DNA of 64,000 nt from Marivita sp. GTDB taxonomy: Bacteria > Pseudomonadota > Alphaproteobacteria > Rhodobacterales > Rhodobacteraceae. A model generated the notes under the pieces. The model saw nothing but the letters and a program-made list of their open reading frames with translations. It ran no database searches and had not been told where the DNA came from. This document shows, piece by piece, positions 18,334 to 27,526 of the stretch. The DNA lies in contig NZ_JALEGT010000017.1 of the NCBI RefSeq assembly GCF_022763305.1, positions 100,425 through 164,424 on the forward strand, in the 5' to 3' direction. Position 1 is the first letter of the stretch. Each line of letters starts with the position of its first letter. Made by a program: the position numbers and the translations under genes.

Positions 18334-19491
18334 TCAGGCACGCCCCAGCGCCACCCGGTTCAGCACCGGCAACAGCACCAATGTCACCGCAAATAGCAGC
18401 ACTCCGATCACGAGGAACGAGGTCGACAGACCAAAGCCCTCGGACAGGAAGCCCATCATCGGCGGTCCGATGAAGAATCCGGCATAGCCGACCACCGAAA
18501 TGCGCGAGATCGCGTGGCTGCGGTAGCGGTTGGGCACCATGCGACCGATCCAGGCATAGGCCATGGGAGCCATGACCGAGACCCCGAGCCCGAGAACGGA
18601 GAACCCGACATAGGCCACGAGGAGCGAAGGGGCCGTCGCCGCGATCCAGGCTCCGATCCCCGCTGTGACCGCTGCCCAACGAATCACCAGCTTTTCTGAA
18701 ACTCGGTTCGCCACGACCTGCCCGGCAAGTCGGCCCACAGCCATGGTCAGTCCCAGCAAGGCCGGACCCAGCGCACCCTGTGCAGCCCCGGCGCCAAGAT
18801 TGCGTTCGAGATGCAGCGCCGACCAGCCTTCGGTCGCTTGTTCCGACATGAAGGCGATCAGGATGATCATGCCACCGGGCAAAAGCAGCGACCACGGCAG
18901 CGGTGCCACCTCGACACCTTCCGCCTCGTGATCGGCATCGGCGACAGGCGCGGCGAAAGCCTGCAGCATCAGCGCACCGATCACCACGCCTCCCCCTGTG
19001 AGGATCGCTGCAGGACCGAACCCCGCCTCGCGCGCCAGACCGGTGGCCAGCGCACAGATCGCATAGGCGACCGAAAACACGGCATGGTTGAGGTTCATAA
19101 GGCTGCGCCCCGCCTGCGCTTCGAGTGCGCTCACCCGCGCGTTCATTGCCACGTCGAGCGTGCCCGAGGTCATCGTGACACCCAGCATGGCCAGCGTGAA
19201 CAGCACACCGGTCGTGGTGTGCCCCGGCAACAGCGTTGCCAGCCCGAGCAGCCCCGTCAACACGCCCAATGCGCGCGGCCCGAGCCCGCGTTCGGCCAGC
19301 GGCGCCAGCCACATCGCCATCACCGCCCCGATCGAGGTGATGAGCAGCGCCAGCCCGAACTGCCCGTCCGACAGACCGACCTGCGGCTTGATCACCGGCA
19401 CAAGGGCCGCGAAACTGCCCCAGAACACGCCAACGGCGGCGAATCCGGCGGCAGGGCCGCGACTGATATGGAGATCACGCAAGAGGCTCAT
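18334..19491 (-). CDS. MFS transporter
   Basis: A 385-residue polytopic membrane protein with about 12 spans in two halves. Landmarks are FWGSFAALVPVIKPQVGLSDGQFGLALL at the N-terminus and a loop-2/3 stretch WLAPLAERGLGPRALGVLTG. It resembles uncharacterised sugar/drug MFS exporters with unknown substrate. ATG 19491 (MSLLRDLHISRGP) was chosen over the longer frame to 19542. The 3' end is followed directly by the palindrome array. Confidence 0.88.
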   Translation of the reverse strand: MSLLRDLHISRGPAAGFAAVGVFWGSFAALVPVIKPQVGLSDGQFGLALLITSIGAVMAMWLAPLAERGLGPRALGVLTGLLGLATLLPGHTTTGVLFTLAMLGVTMTSGTLDVAMNARVSALEAQAGRSLMNLNHAVFSVAYAICALATGLAREAGFGPAAILTGGGVVIGALMLQAFAAPVADADHEAEGVEVAPLPWSLLLPGGMIILIAFMSEQATEGWSALHLERNLGAGAAQGALGPALLGLTMAVGRLAGQVVANRVSEKLVIRWAAVTAGIGAWIAATAPSLLVAYVGFSVLGLGVSVMAPMAYAWIGRMVPNRYRSHAISRISVVGYAGFFIGPPMMGFLSEGFGLSTSFLVIGVLLFAVTLVLLPVLNRVALGRA

Positions 19492-19663
19492 GGCGCAGTC
19501 CGTGCCACGGCGCGCCTCAACGGTCCAGTCCCGAAAACGCACGGCCTGCGACGAAATCAGCCACCTTCGCTCTTGCCCTGCGCGGAAAACCAGTCTATCG
19601 CGCGGGCTTCATGCGGGGTGACAGCCTTGGAGGCACCCTGCCCTTACAATTTGGAGATATATC

Positions 19664-20293
19664 ATGGCTGGTGAGATTCCTGATCTCGAAGCTCTGGAAC
19701 GGACGGGGACAGGCAAGGGCGCCGCTCGTCAGGCACGCCGCGACGGCATGGTTCCGGGCATTGTTTTTGGTGGCGACAAAGACCCGCTGCCGATCAACCT
19801 TCCGTTCAACAAGCTGTTGCAGCGCCTCAAGAAGGGCCGCTTCAAGTCGACGCTGTTCAACCTCAAGGTTGATGGCCACGAAGACGTCCGCGTGATCTGC
19901 CGCGACGTGCAGCGCGATGTCGTCAAGGATTTGCCGACACACGTGGACCTGATGCGCCTGCGCCGCACCACGAAGATCAACCTCTTCATTCCGGTCGAGT
20001 TCATCAACCACGGCGCGGCTCCGGGCCTGAAGAAGGGCGGGGTTCTGACCGTCGTGCGTCCCGAAGTCGAACTGGTCGTGATCGCGGGTGACATCCCCGA
20101 GAAGCTGACCGTCGACCTGACCGGCCTGAACATCGGCGAGACCGTGACCATTTCCGACATCACGCTGCCGGAAGGCACCAAGCCGACCATCGACCGCGAT
20201 TTCGTGATCGCCAACATTTCGGCCCCGTCGGGCCTGCGTTCCGCCGAAGGTGAAGCCGACGACGAAGCGGACGACGAAGGCGCCGAAGACTGA
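19664..20293 (+). CDS. rplY: 50S ribosomal protein L25 (general stress protein CTC type)
   Basis: A 209-residue long-form L25 that binds 5S rRNA. The N-terminal L25 domain is seen in [23 protein letters not shown] and the C-terminal TL5/CTC domain in [22 protein letters not shown]. The protein ends with an acidic Glu/Asp tail of about 15 residues, common in alphaproteobacteria. GGAG precedes the ATG. A strong terminator follows. Confidence 0.96.
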   Translation: MAGEIPDLEALERTGTGKGAARQARRDGMVPGIVFGGDKDPLPINLPFNKLLQRLKKGRFKSTLFNLKVDGHEDVRVICRDVQRDVVKDLPTHVDLMRLRRTTKINLFIPVEFINHGAAPGLKKGGVLTVVRPEVELVVIAGDIPEKLTVDLTGLNIGETVTISDITLPEGTKPTIDRDFVIANISAPSGLRSAEGEADDEADDEGAED

Positions 20294-20318
20294 TCCATCC
20301 CGATTCTCGGGGATCAGA

Positions 20319-20348
20319 CGGCCTCGCCCCACCGGGCGGGGCCGTTTT
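20319..20348 (+). terminator. Rho-independent terminator of rplY
   Basis: An 11 bp GC-rich stem (CGGCCTCGCCC with GGGCGGGGCCG, one G-T pair) around a short loop, followed by TTTT. It lies 26 bases after the rplY stop and before the convergent methyltransferase gene. Confidence 0.85.
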
Positions 20349-20366
20349 CATTCAGGCTCCGCTGGA

Positions 20367-21200
20367 TCAGTCGGTCGGCAAGCGGGCGTGCAACTCGATG
20401 GGCGCGATCAGCCCGGTGTGGATGTGGCTGACCATGTTGCGGAGCTTCAGCGCCGTGGTCTCGCCCATGACGAGATGCAGGCCAAGCGGTGGGGAGCCGT
20501 TCGCTCGGGTCTGCGCGGCGGCAAGATTGGCGAAGAAATCCCTGGCAAACCCGGTGCGGTCGATCCTGTCCTGCAGATCGAACCCGGCATCGGTCAGGGC
20601 GTCTTCATAAAGCTCTGGCGTCGCCAGTGCGCTCTGGTCGGCCTCCGAAGCCCAGGGTGCCGGATAGGCCATGTCCCCGACCCCGATCTGCATGACGTCG
20701 TAAATGGCGAACCGCCCGCCCGGTTTCAGAACCCGTGCGACCTCGCGGGTCAGCCCCGCCTTGTCCGGAATGTTCATGCCCACATGGATCATGTAGGCGG
20801 CATCCATCGACCTGTCCTCAAACGGCAGCCCCATCACACTGCCCATGAGCAGGTGCACGCGCTCGGTCAGGCCGGTCCACTCGGTCAGCGCTTTTGCAGT
20901 GTCGATGAACTCCTCTGTGAGATCGATGCCGGTTACATGCGCCCCCGTCTGTGCCGCGACATAGCGAGCCGGACCACCAAGGCCACAGCCCAGATCGAGA
21001 ACGCGGCTGTCTTTTGTGACTTGCAAGGCGTCGATGAACGGCACGGTGGCGGCACGCCCGCCGATGTGGAACTCATCCACCGGAGCAAACACATCCGGTT
21101 CCATGGGGGGCGCAAGGCCCAGGGCGGCACAGCCTTGCTTTATTCTGTCAAGAAGATGCCCGGTGGCATAGTGGGACGCCAGATCGTCGCGGTCGGTCAT
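20367..21200 (-). CDS. SAM-dependent methyltransferase, class I
   Basis: A 277-residue enzyme with a Rossmann methyltransferase domain. Motif I is VLDLGCGLGGPARYVA (about residues 67-82), followed by the acidic motif VTGIDLTEEFID and a post-motif VHLLMGSVMGLPFEDRSMDAAYMIHVGMN. It resembles the sarcosine/dimethylglycine and gamma-tocopherol type methyltransferases. The substrate is not evident. GGGAGG lies before the ATG. It follows the caspase-like gene on the same strand but may be independent. Confidence 0.85.
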   Translation of the reverse strand: MTDRDDLASHYATGHLLDRIKQGCAALGLAPPMEPDVFAPVDEFHIGGRAATVPFIDALQVTKDSRVLDLGCGLGGPARYVAAQTGAHVTGIDLTEEFIDTAKALTEWTGLTERVHLLMGSVMGLPFEDRSMDAAYMIHVGMNIPDKAGLTREVARVLKPGGRFAIYDVMQIGVGDMAYPAPWASEADQSALATPELYEDALTDAGFDLQDRIDRTGFARDFFANLAAAQTRANGSPPLGLHLVMGETTALKLRNMVSHIHTGLIAPIELHARLPTD

Positions 21201-21226
21201 GTCGGGGCCTCCCTTTCATGACGCGG

Positions 21227-22579
21227 TCAATTGCAGAATGTCTGACCGTTGAACTTGAAACAATTGGAGCTGCGCCGCGCCGGGCTGCTGGACCCCGAAC
21301 TGCTGCGGCTGGAAGTGGCCTGCGGCGTGAAGCACACCCCTTTGGACGACAGGCGCTGTCCGCTGGGACAGGTCTTTCGGACACAGGTTTCTCCGACCAG
21401 ATCCTCAGTCACCGCGCAGACGACGGGGCAGATCCGGCCTTCGAGCGGATCAAGCCGTCGCAACAGATCTTCGCTCGGGTCCAGCGAGACCAGGTCGAAG
21501 CCCGGCTGATGCTCACTCAGCCGTTCGAGCGCGGCGCGGCTCTTTCGGCCCCAGATCCCGTCTTCCACACCGGCATCGCAGCCAAGCCGGTTCAACGCGA
21601 TCTGTGCCCGGCGCGCGAGCTCTTCCTCGGACAATGCCTCGGTGACCACCGGGAGTTCGCTCCGTCCGGCTTCGGGGATCGCGGCAGGGCCGGTCTGCGC
21701 CACGGGTGCGTCCGGGCCCGACGGGCTTTCGATCGGCGCGGCTTCGGGTACGGCAAGGGCTGCCATCACCGGCGGTTCGGCTACGACAGTCGGTGTCTGA
21801 TGCAGCTTGAAGGCAAAGCTGCCGGTCAGGGACGAACTGCTCCACGGGACCTGCAGCCCTCCGGTGAGGTCCATCACGTCGCGCCGGACCCGGCGCATCA
21901 TGATCTCCACATCGAGTTCCGGCGTGGCGATATGGGTGAGCAGCGCGGTGGTGAACGGGCTGTGCCGCCCTGTCCCGTCCAGCGCCACGTTGCCCGGCTG
22001 AGTCGCATAGGCGATCATCGTCCCGACGCCCGTTTCGACCCGCGCGAGACCACGGCCAATCGCGGTTGACCGTGTCCCCATGTTTCGCGCCAGATTGCTG
22101 GCCATCGGGTTGTCGCGGCAGGCATCCAGAAAAATCAGGTTGGTGCGGTCTTCGCGCTCCATCAACTGAAGGATGTCCGTCAGGTTGATGGTCTCGAACT
22201 TGAGATCGGCCTCGTCGCGGATCTGAGCATCCACGGGCACGAGATAATTGATGCCTCCGACTTCAAGCCCGTGCCCGGCATAGTAGAGCATCGCCGTCGT
22301 CGCCTCTTGCGACGCGCGTGTAAAATCCCGGATCAGGTCCTCGGTTTCGGCCCGGCCCAGATCGAACCCGTCATAAACGTCGAACCCCAGCTCCCTGAGC
22401 GCCGCAGAGATCGCCTCGGCGTCGTTGCGCGGATTGGCAAGGGGCACGGTATGTTCATAATCGGCGTTCCCCAGCACCAGTGCCACGCGGCCCGCGCTGG
22501 CCTGCCCGGCCATGACGCAAGTGGCCAGGATCAGAAGTCCTGCAAGATACGCGCGGACGAGGCGAACGGCACTCTTCAT
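21227..22579 (-). CDS. Secreted caspase-family protease with peptidoglycan-binding-like domain
   Basis: A 450-residue exported protein. A signal peptide covers residues 1-29. The caspase p20 fold (about 31-260) has the catalytic histidine in YYAGHG (His103) and the cysteine in FLDACRDNP (Cys154). A Pro/Ala/Glu-rich linker follows, then a peptidoglycan-binding_1-like segment at 317-360 (RRAQIALNRLGCDAGVEDGI). The C-terminus (382-450) is cysteine-rich with eight Cys, likely disulfides. Start ATG 22579 excludes an upstream extension. It is divergent from a small secreted protein. Role unknown; periplasmic proteolysis is plausible. Confidence 0.85.
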   Translation of the reverse strand: MKSAVRLVRAYLAGLLILATCVMAGQASAGRVALVLGNADYEHTVPLANPRNDAEAISAALRELGFDVYDGFDLGRAETEDLIRDFTRASQEATTAMLYYAGHGLEVGGINYLVPVDAQIRDEADLKFETINLTDILQLMEREDRTNLIFLDACRDNPMASNLARNMGTRSTAIGRGLARVETGVGTMIAYATQPGNVALDGTGRHSPFTTALLTHIATPELDVEIMMRRVRRDVMDLTGGLQVPWSSSSLTGSFAFKLHQTPTVVAEPPVMAALAVPEAAPIESPSGPDAPVAQTGPAAIPEAGRSELPVVTEALSEEELARRAQIALNRLGCDAGVEDGIWGRKSRAALERLSEHQPGFDLVSLDPSEDLLRRLDPLEGRICPVVCAVTEDLVGETCVRKTCPSGQRLSSKGVCFTPQATSSRSSSGSSSPARRSSNCFKFNGQTFCN

Positions 22580-22718
22580 GACCAAATCCCAAAAACCTGT
22601 TGACAGGCTGGCACCATGGACAGAGCCTAACAGCAATAAGCCTTCGGAGTCGACCATGCGTTTTTCGCAGCGACTTGGCACAGTTGAATTTTGAAAACAG
22701 AAATTTTTCGGGGGAACA

Positions 22719-23120
22719 ATGAAAGGCATCAGAACACTCGCAAGCGCCGTTGTAACGGCCGTCCTCGCATTTTCGGTCGTCATTGCCGACACGCGGCCAG
22801 CCGACGCTCAAAGCCTGAGGTATCTCAATCGCTCCGTCGATGCCGGCAAAGAGATCGAATTCCAGTGGCTGAACTACAACGAGCGCACCTGCACGGACAA
22901 CGGCTATCCCAAGCTGGTCATCGAAAAAGCCCCGAAGCTCGGGAAATTCCGTACGGTCCGGCAGCGGTTCACCCCCCAGAATGGTCCCTGCAAGGGAAAG
23001 CGCTTCAGCGTTTTGCTCGTGTATTACAAAGCTGGCCGAAAGACCGGTACGGACAATACCACCTATGTCATTCAGGGCCGTAACAACATCCGCATCGCCC
23101 TGAAGATCGACGTGAAATGA
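22719..23120 (+). CDS. Small secreted protein of unknown function
   Basis: A 133-residue exported protein with a signal peptide (MKGIRTLASAVVTAVLAFSVVIA, cleavage probably after PADAQ). The mature part is basic and predicted mostly beta, with two cysteines (ERTCTDNG and NGPCKGK) that may pair. GGGGGAA precedes the ATG. It is divergent from the caspase-like gene and followed by the DUF1906 gene in the same direction, so it may be part of an envelope module. I do not recognise the family. Confidence 0.75.
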   Translation: MKGIRTLASAVVTAVLAFSVVIADTRPADAQSLRYLNRSVDAGKEIEFQWLNYNERTCTDNGYPKLVIEKAPKLGKFRTVRQRFTPQNGPCKGKRFSVLLVYYKAGRKTGTDNTTYVIQGRNNIRIALKIDVK

Positions 23121-23151
23121 TGCCGGTCTGCCGGGCTGAACGGGGTCCGTG

Positions 23152-24369
23152 ATGCGCGGCAGGACCAGCATTCCGGTCCGTCGCGCGATCCGGCACGCCC
23201 TGACAGCCGTCTGTGCCGTTCTGGGTTGCGTGGCCCTGATTGGCCCCGCCCTGGCCGAAACGCGGGTCGCGATCATCGACACCGCCTATGACACGCGCCC
23301 CTATCTCGACCGGTTGAAAGAGCGCGGTGTGACCGTGATCGGGCGCTATTATGCGCGCTGCGATCAGCCGGAATACGGGCTGACAGAGAAACGGTTGATC
23401 AATCAGGGGCGGCCCAGCGACCCCGGCAGCGAGATTGCACAGATGTTCGCCAAGGGCTTCGCGATGCTTTCTGTCTACCAGTATTACAGCAACACCCCGA
23501 ACAAGTTTCACGGCCAGAACCGCGACGGCAAGGCGCTGCCCGATGCCAACTGCAACTGGACCGGGGTCGGTCGGAGCGTGGAAGACGAGGCGGAACTGGA
23601 TGTGCAGGCGGCGATCTCTCAGGCACAGGCCTTGGGACAGCCGCGCGGCACGGCGATTTATTTTGGCGTGGATTTCAACTTCACCGATCAGGACCGCGAG
23701 ACCATCGACCTTATGACCCGCTATTTCCGCGTGATCAAGGCGCGGATGGATGCGGCGGGCTACCGAACCGGGGCCTATGGCAGCGGGCACGCGCATCAGA
23801 TCCTGAAAAGCGCCGGGCTGATCGAGCTGTCGTGGATCTCGGCCTCGCGCGCCTTTTCCCGCACCAGCGAATTCCACCGGTCGGGCGAATGGCACCTCTT
23901 CCAGAACCAGGTCGACCGGGAATGGTTCGGCAGCACCGGATCAGGCTGCACGCAAGGCCTGCCGCTCGACACCAATGTTCAGAACATGTTTCAGGACGCC
24001 GATATCGGCCTCTGGCGGCAGGGCGAGAGCTATGTCGTCGATGAAGGCCGCACCTTCGACATCTTCGCAACACGGCGCTTTGCCTGCGATGGCGATGCGG
24101 TGGTGCGGCGCGACCGGGGGTCTTCGTCGTCGGATGTGGCGCGGATCACCGAATGCAAGGCGGGCAAGGCCAACGCGCTTCCGCCCAGGATCGACTTTGC
24201 CAATGCCGCGCGCGTGGGCGAGGCCACGGACACGTTGATCGAGGTCGATGTGGACGATGACGGCGAATTCGACGGCTGGACCCATCACAGCAACCTGACG
24301 GCGCATTTCGGCTACAAGCCCGACTGGATTTTCGAAACCGCCCGTCGCAACGCGACGTCGTGCGATTGA
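23152..24369 (+). CDS. DUF1906 (glycoside hydrolase-like) secreted protein
   Basis: A 405-residue exported protein. A signal peptide ends near LIGPALA (about residue 35). The next 230 residues match the DUF1906/Rv2525c-like TIM-barrel fold, as seen in VIGRYYARCDQPEYGLTEKR, TAIYFGVDFNFTDQD, GAYGSGHAHQILKSAGL and HLFQNQVDREW. The last 100 residues contain a DVDDDGEFDGW segment that looks calcium-binding. DUF1906 proteins are thought to act on cell-wall glycans. ATG 23152 has GGGG at better spacing than GTG 23149. Confidence 0.8.
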   Translation: MRGRTSIPVRRAIRHALTAVCAVLGCVALIGPALAETRVAIIDTAYDTRPYLDRLKERGVTVIGRYYARCDQPEYGLTEKRLINQGRPSDPGSEIAQMFAKGFAMLSVYQYYSNTPNKFHGQNRDGKALPDANCNWTGVGRSVEDEAELDVQAAISQAQALGQPRGTAIYFGVDFNFTDQDRETIDLMTRYFRVIKARMDAAGYRTGAYGSGHAHQILKSAGLIELSWISASRAFSRTSEFHRSGEWHLFQNQVDREWFGSTGSGCTQGLPLDTNVQNMFQDADIGLWRQGESYVVDEGRTFDIFATRRFACDGDAVVRRDRGSSSSDVARITECKAGKANALPPRIDFANAARVGEATDTLIEVDVDDDGEFDGWTHHSNLTAHFGYKPDWIFETARRNATSCD

Positions 24370-24429
24370 TCTGGCATTGATCGGCCAAGTGTCATCCTGT
24401 TGACACGCAGATCAGAGACACCGCCCGTC

Positions 24430-25686
24430 ATGTCACCACCCCTTGCCCAGATCTTTGCCGTGTTCCTGAAAATCGGCCTGCTGTCCTTTGGCGGGCCTGC
24501 GGCACAGATCGCGCTGATGCACCGGATGCTGGTGGATGAGCGGGCCTGGCTGACTGAGAAGCAGTTTCTCAACGCGCTCAGCTTTTGCATGCTCTTGCCG
24601 GGGCCGGAGGCGATGCAACTTGCCACCTATGCTGGCTGGCGATTGCAGGGCGTCTTGGGCGGGTTGATCGCGGGGTTGCTGTTTGTCCTTCCGGGGGCGG
24701 CGGTGATCTTTGCGCTGGCGCTGCTCTACGTGACCTTTGGCGATGTGCCCTTGGTCGGGACGCTGTTTCTGGGTGTGCAGGCGGTGGCTGTGGTGATCGT
24801 GATCGACGCATTGATCAAGGTGTCGAAGCGGGCGCTGCAGGGGTTCGCGCATTGGCTGCTGGCGGGCCTTGCTTTTGTTGCGATCTTCTTTTTTGCGGTG
24901 CCGTTTCCGGTGATCGTTCTGGCGGCCGGGCTGTACGGCGCGTTGATGGTTTCAAACACAGACGCGATCCCGGCCCTTCCCGTCAGCGTGACTGCTGGCA
25001 GAAGCCTGAGCACCATCGTGATCGGACTTGCGGTCTGGGGACTCCCCGTGCTGGCGGTGGACCTGCTGTTCAACGGAAACATCCTGACAGACATCGCGCT
25101 TTTCTTCTCGAAACTCGCGGTCGTGACATTTGGCGGGGCCTACGCGGTGCTGGCCTACATGGCGCAGGACGTGGTGGTGCAGTACGGCTGGCTCACCCCG
25201 ACCGAGATGATGGACGGGTTGGGACTGGCGGAAACCACCCCCGGCCCGCTGATCCTTGTCACGCAATTCGTGGGTACCCTGGCCGCGTTCCGCGAGGGCG
25301 GCTACGGGCTGGCCATCGCGGGTGGGGCGATGACGCTTTGGGTGACCTTCGTGCCCTGTTTTCTGTGGATCTTTGTCGGCGCGCCCTACATCGACTGGAT
25401 TTCCGCTCAGCCGCGCCTGAACGGCGCTCTTCGCGCGATCACGGCGGCGGTGGTGGGGGTGATCCTGAACCTGTCGCTCTGGTTCGCGCTGCATGTGCTG
25501 TTCGGCACCGTGACAAAGACCGAGGCCGGTGTGATGCGGATTTGGGTGCCGGATGTGGCGACGCTCAACTGGCAGGCCATCGCCCTGATGGCCCTGTCGG
25601 CGGTCCTGCTGTTGCAGGCGCGTCTGGCGATTGGCTGGGTCTTGGGCATTTCTGCGGCGGCCGCTTTGGTGCTGGCGCAAATCTGA
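24430..25686 (+). CDS. chrA: Chromate transporter (ChrA, two-domain)
   Basis: A 418-residue inner membrane protein made of two homologous halves, the long ChrA form. Each half has the family motif: IGLLSFGGPAAQIALMHRMLVDE with LPGPEAMQLATYAGW in the first, and LAVVTFGGAYAVLAYMAQDVV with ETTPGPLILVTQFVGTLAAF in the second. The family expels chromate or sulfate-like anions. The frame opens at TTG 24400, but ATG 24430 matches the usual start. No chrB or other resistance gene is nearby. Confidence 0.92.
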   Translation: MSPPLAQIFAVFLKIGLLSFGGPAAQIALMHRMLVDERAWLTEKQFLNALSFCMLLPGPEAMQLATYAGWRLQGVLGGLIAGLLFVLPGAAVIFALALLYVTFGDVPLVGTLFLGVQAVAVVIVIDALIKVSKRALQGFAHWLLAGLAFVAIFFFAVPFPVIVLAAGLYGALMVSNTDAIPALPVSVTAGRSLSTIVIGLAVWGLPVLAVDLLFNGNILTDIALFFSKLAVVTFGGAYAVLAYMAQDVVVQYGWLTPTEMMDGLGLAETTPGPLILVTQFVGTLAAFREGGYGLAIAGGAMTLWVTFVPCFLWIFVGAPYIDWISAQPRLNGALRAITAAVVGVILNLSLWFALHVLFGTVTKTEAGVMRIWVPDVATLNWQAIALMALSAVLLLQARLAIGWVLGISAAAALVLAQI

Positions 25687-25762
25687 CGCCTGGGCTTTTG
25701 CCCTTGGCGCGCGTTTCGCCTAGAGAGGGGCAACCGCTTTGCGCATGGAGGCAGGGACAGCG

Positions 25763-26458
25763 ATGAAACTCTTTGTGGGATTGGGCAATCCAGGGGCGGG
25801 CTATGCCAAAAACCGGCACAATATCGGCTTCATGGCGATGGACCGGATCGCAGAGGATCATGGGTTCGGGCCGTGGAAATCCAAGTTTCAAGGCGAGGTG
25901 ACCGAGGGGCGGCTGGGCAACGACAAGATACTGCTGCTCAAGCCCGGCACCTTCATGAACCGTTCCGGCCAATCGGTGCAGGCGGCGATGCAGTTCTACA
26001 AGCTGGAGCCTGCCGATGTCGTCGTGTTCCATGACGAGCTCGACCTCGCCCCCGGAAAGTGCCGCGTCAAGCAGGGGGGCGGGCATGCCGGGCATAATGG
26101 CCTGCGGTCGATCCATGGCCATATCGGCGAGGCCTATGGGCGGGTGCGTCTGGGCATCGGGCATCCCGGCCACAAGGACAAGGTCGCGGGCTATGTGCTG
26201 CATGATTTCGCCAAGGCCGAGGAAGACTGGCTCGATGATCTTCTGCGCGGGATTTCGGACGGGGCTGCGCATCTGGCGGATGGGGATACGGGCAAATTCA
26301 TGAATGCGGTGGCGCTGCGCGTGGCCCCGCCGCGGTCCTCGACATCGCCTGCGAAGGCGGAAAAGGCCGATGTCCCGAAACCAGAGCCGAAACCCGAAGC
26401 CGCACCGGAACCCGACACGCGCAACCCGCTGCAAAAACTTGTGGATCGCTTTCGGTGA
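25763..26458 (+). CDS. pth: Peptidyl-tRNA hydrolase
   Basis: A 231-residue enzyme that recycles peptidyl-tRNA. The conserved N-terminus VGLGNPGAGYAKNRHNIGF carries the catalytic histidine, and HDELDLAPGKCRVKQGGGHAGHNGLRS (given as HDELDLAPGK and GGGHAGHNG) follows. It exceeds the usual 190 residues by a Pro/Glu/Lys-rich tail (about 195-231) that ends NPLQKLVDRFR, a variant common in Rhodobacterales. GGAGGCAGGGA precedes the ATG. Its stop overlaps a GTG of the next gene. Confidence 0.95.
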   Translation: MKLFVGLGNPGAGYAKNRHNIGFMAMDRIAEDHGFGPWKSKFQGEVTEGRLGNDKILLLKPGTFMNRSGQSVQAAMQFYKLEPADVVVFHDELDLAPGKCRVKQGGGHAGHNGLRSIHGHIGEAYGRVRLGIGHPGHKDKVAGYVLHDFAKAEEDWLDDLLRGISDGAAHLADGDTGKFMNAVALRVAPPRSSTSPAKAEKADVPKPEPKPEAAPEPDTRNPLQKLVDRFR

Positions 26459-26517
26459 GCCTCTCCGAAGCCCTGAGCGATTAGGCCGGGCATTGCGCGG
26501 CACTCGGATCGCCCTTC

Positions 26518-27492
26518 ATGGCGCGGATGCTGCCGCTCTTGGGCGAGGTCTGGCGTGTCGGTTCGGGTCTCGATACGGCCGTACGCGCCTTCGAGGGGGA
26601 TATCGGCCCCAAAGGCCATTCCCTGCCCTTGCGGCTGGCCTCGGGTCTGCATGCGCTGGTTCTGACAGAGCAGGACGCGGACCTGATCGCGGCCTATCCG
26701 CCGAACACCGTTTCGGATGACGCGCTGCGAGATGCCCTGACCGGTGCATTGGTGCGGCATGAGACGTTCCTGCGGGACTGGATCACCTCGCCCCCTCAAA
26801 CCAACGAAGTGCGCCGCTCAGCGGTGCTGATCGCGGGGGCGCATGCGTTGGTGCACCGGACCGGGGTCGCGCAGGTCCACCTGTCCGAATTGGGGGCCAG
26901 CGCCGGGTTGAACCTGATGTTCGACCGATATGCGCTGCAGGCGGGCGGGACGTGCCTTGGCCCGGACGACGCCGCGCTGACGCTTTCGCCGGACTGGTCC
27001 GGCCCCGCCCCGGTCGCGGCACCGTTCACCGTGACAGACCGGCGGGGTGTGGACCTCAACCCGCTTGATCCGCACAACCCCGAGCATGCGCTGCGCCTTC
27101 GGGCCTATCTCTGGGCGGATCAGGACCATCGGCTGGCGCTGACCAATGCCGCAATCCGCGCCAATGCCGCAGCGGTCGACAGGGGTGATGCGGTCGACTG
27201 GCTGGAGGGCCGACTGGCCGAGGCGCCGGCAGACCGGATGCACCTGATCTATCACACCATCGCGTGGCAGTATTTTCCGGCAGAACGGCAGGCCACCGGC
27301 ACCAAGCGGATCGAAGCGGCGGGCGCCCGGGCCACGCCCGATGCACCTCTTGCATGGCTGCGGATGGAGGCAGATGGCGACACGCGCGGCGCATCCGTCA
27401 CCGCCCGCCTGTGGCCGGGGGATCATCACATCGCACTGGGTCGTGCAGATTTTCACGGGCGCTGGGTGGATTGGAAGGGCGATCCTCATTAG
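26518..27492 (+). CDS. DUF2332 family protein, probable 5' nonsense mutation
   Basis: A 324-residue protein from ATG 26518 matching DUF2332: QVHLSELGASAGLNLMFDRY, an SPDW segment, and a C-terminal WQYFPAERQ region. Reading upstream in frame gives VSLSEALSD-stop-AGHCAALGSPFM. This extends the family's usual N-terminus back to GTG 26455, which overlaps the pth stop. Codon 10 there is TAG where CAG is expected, so the native start seems cut off by an amber codon. The shortened protein may still be made from 26518, but no ribosome site is visible there. Function unknown. Confidence 0.7.
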   Translation: MARMLPLLGEVWRVGSGLDTAVRAFEGDIGPKGHSLPLRLASGLHALVLTEQDADLIAAYPPNTVSDDALRDALTGALVRHETFLRDWITSPPQTNEVRRSAVLIAGAHALVHRTGVAQVHLSELGASAGLNLMFDRYALQAGGTCLGPDDAALTLSPDWSGPAPVAAPFTVTDRRGVDLNPLDPHNPEHALRLRAYLWADQDHRLALTNAAIRANAAAVDRGDAVDWLEGRLAEAPADRMHLIYHTIAWQYFPAERQATGTKRIEAAGARATPDAPLAWLRMEADGDTRGASVTARLWPGDHHIALGRADFHGRWVDWKGDPH

Positions 27493-27526
27493 GTTCAAGA
27501 GCAAGACCGTTGCAGAGGAGGCCCCA

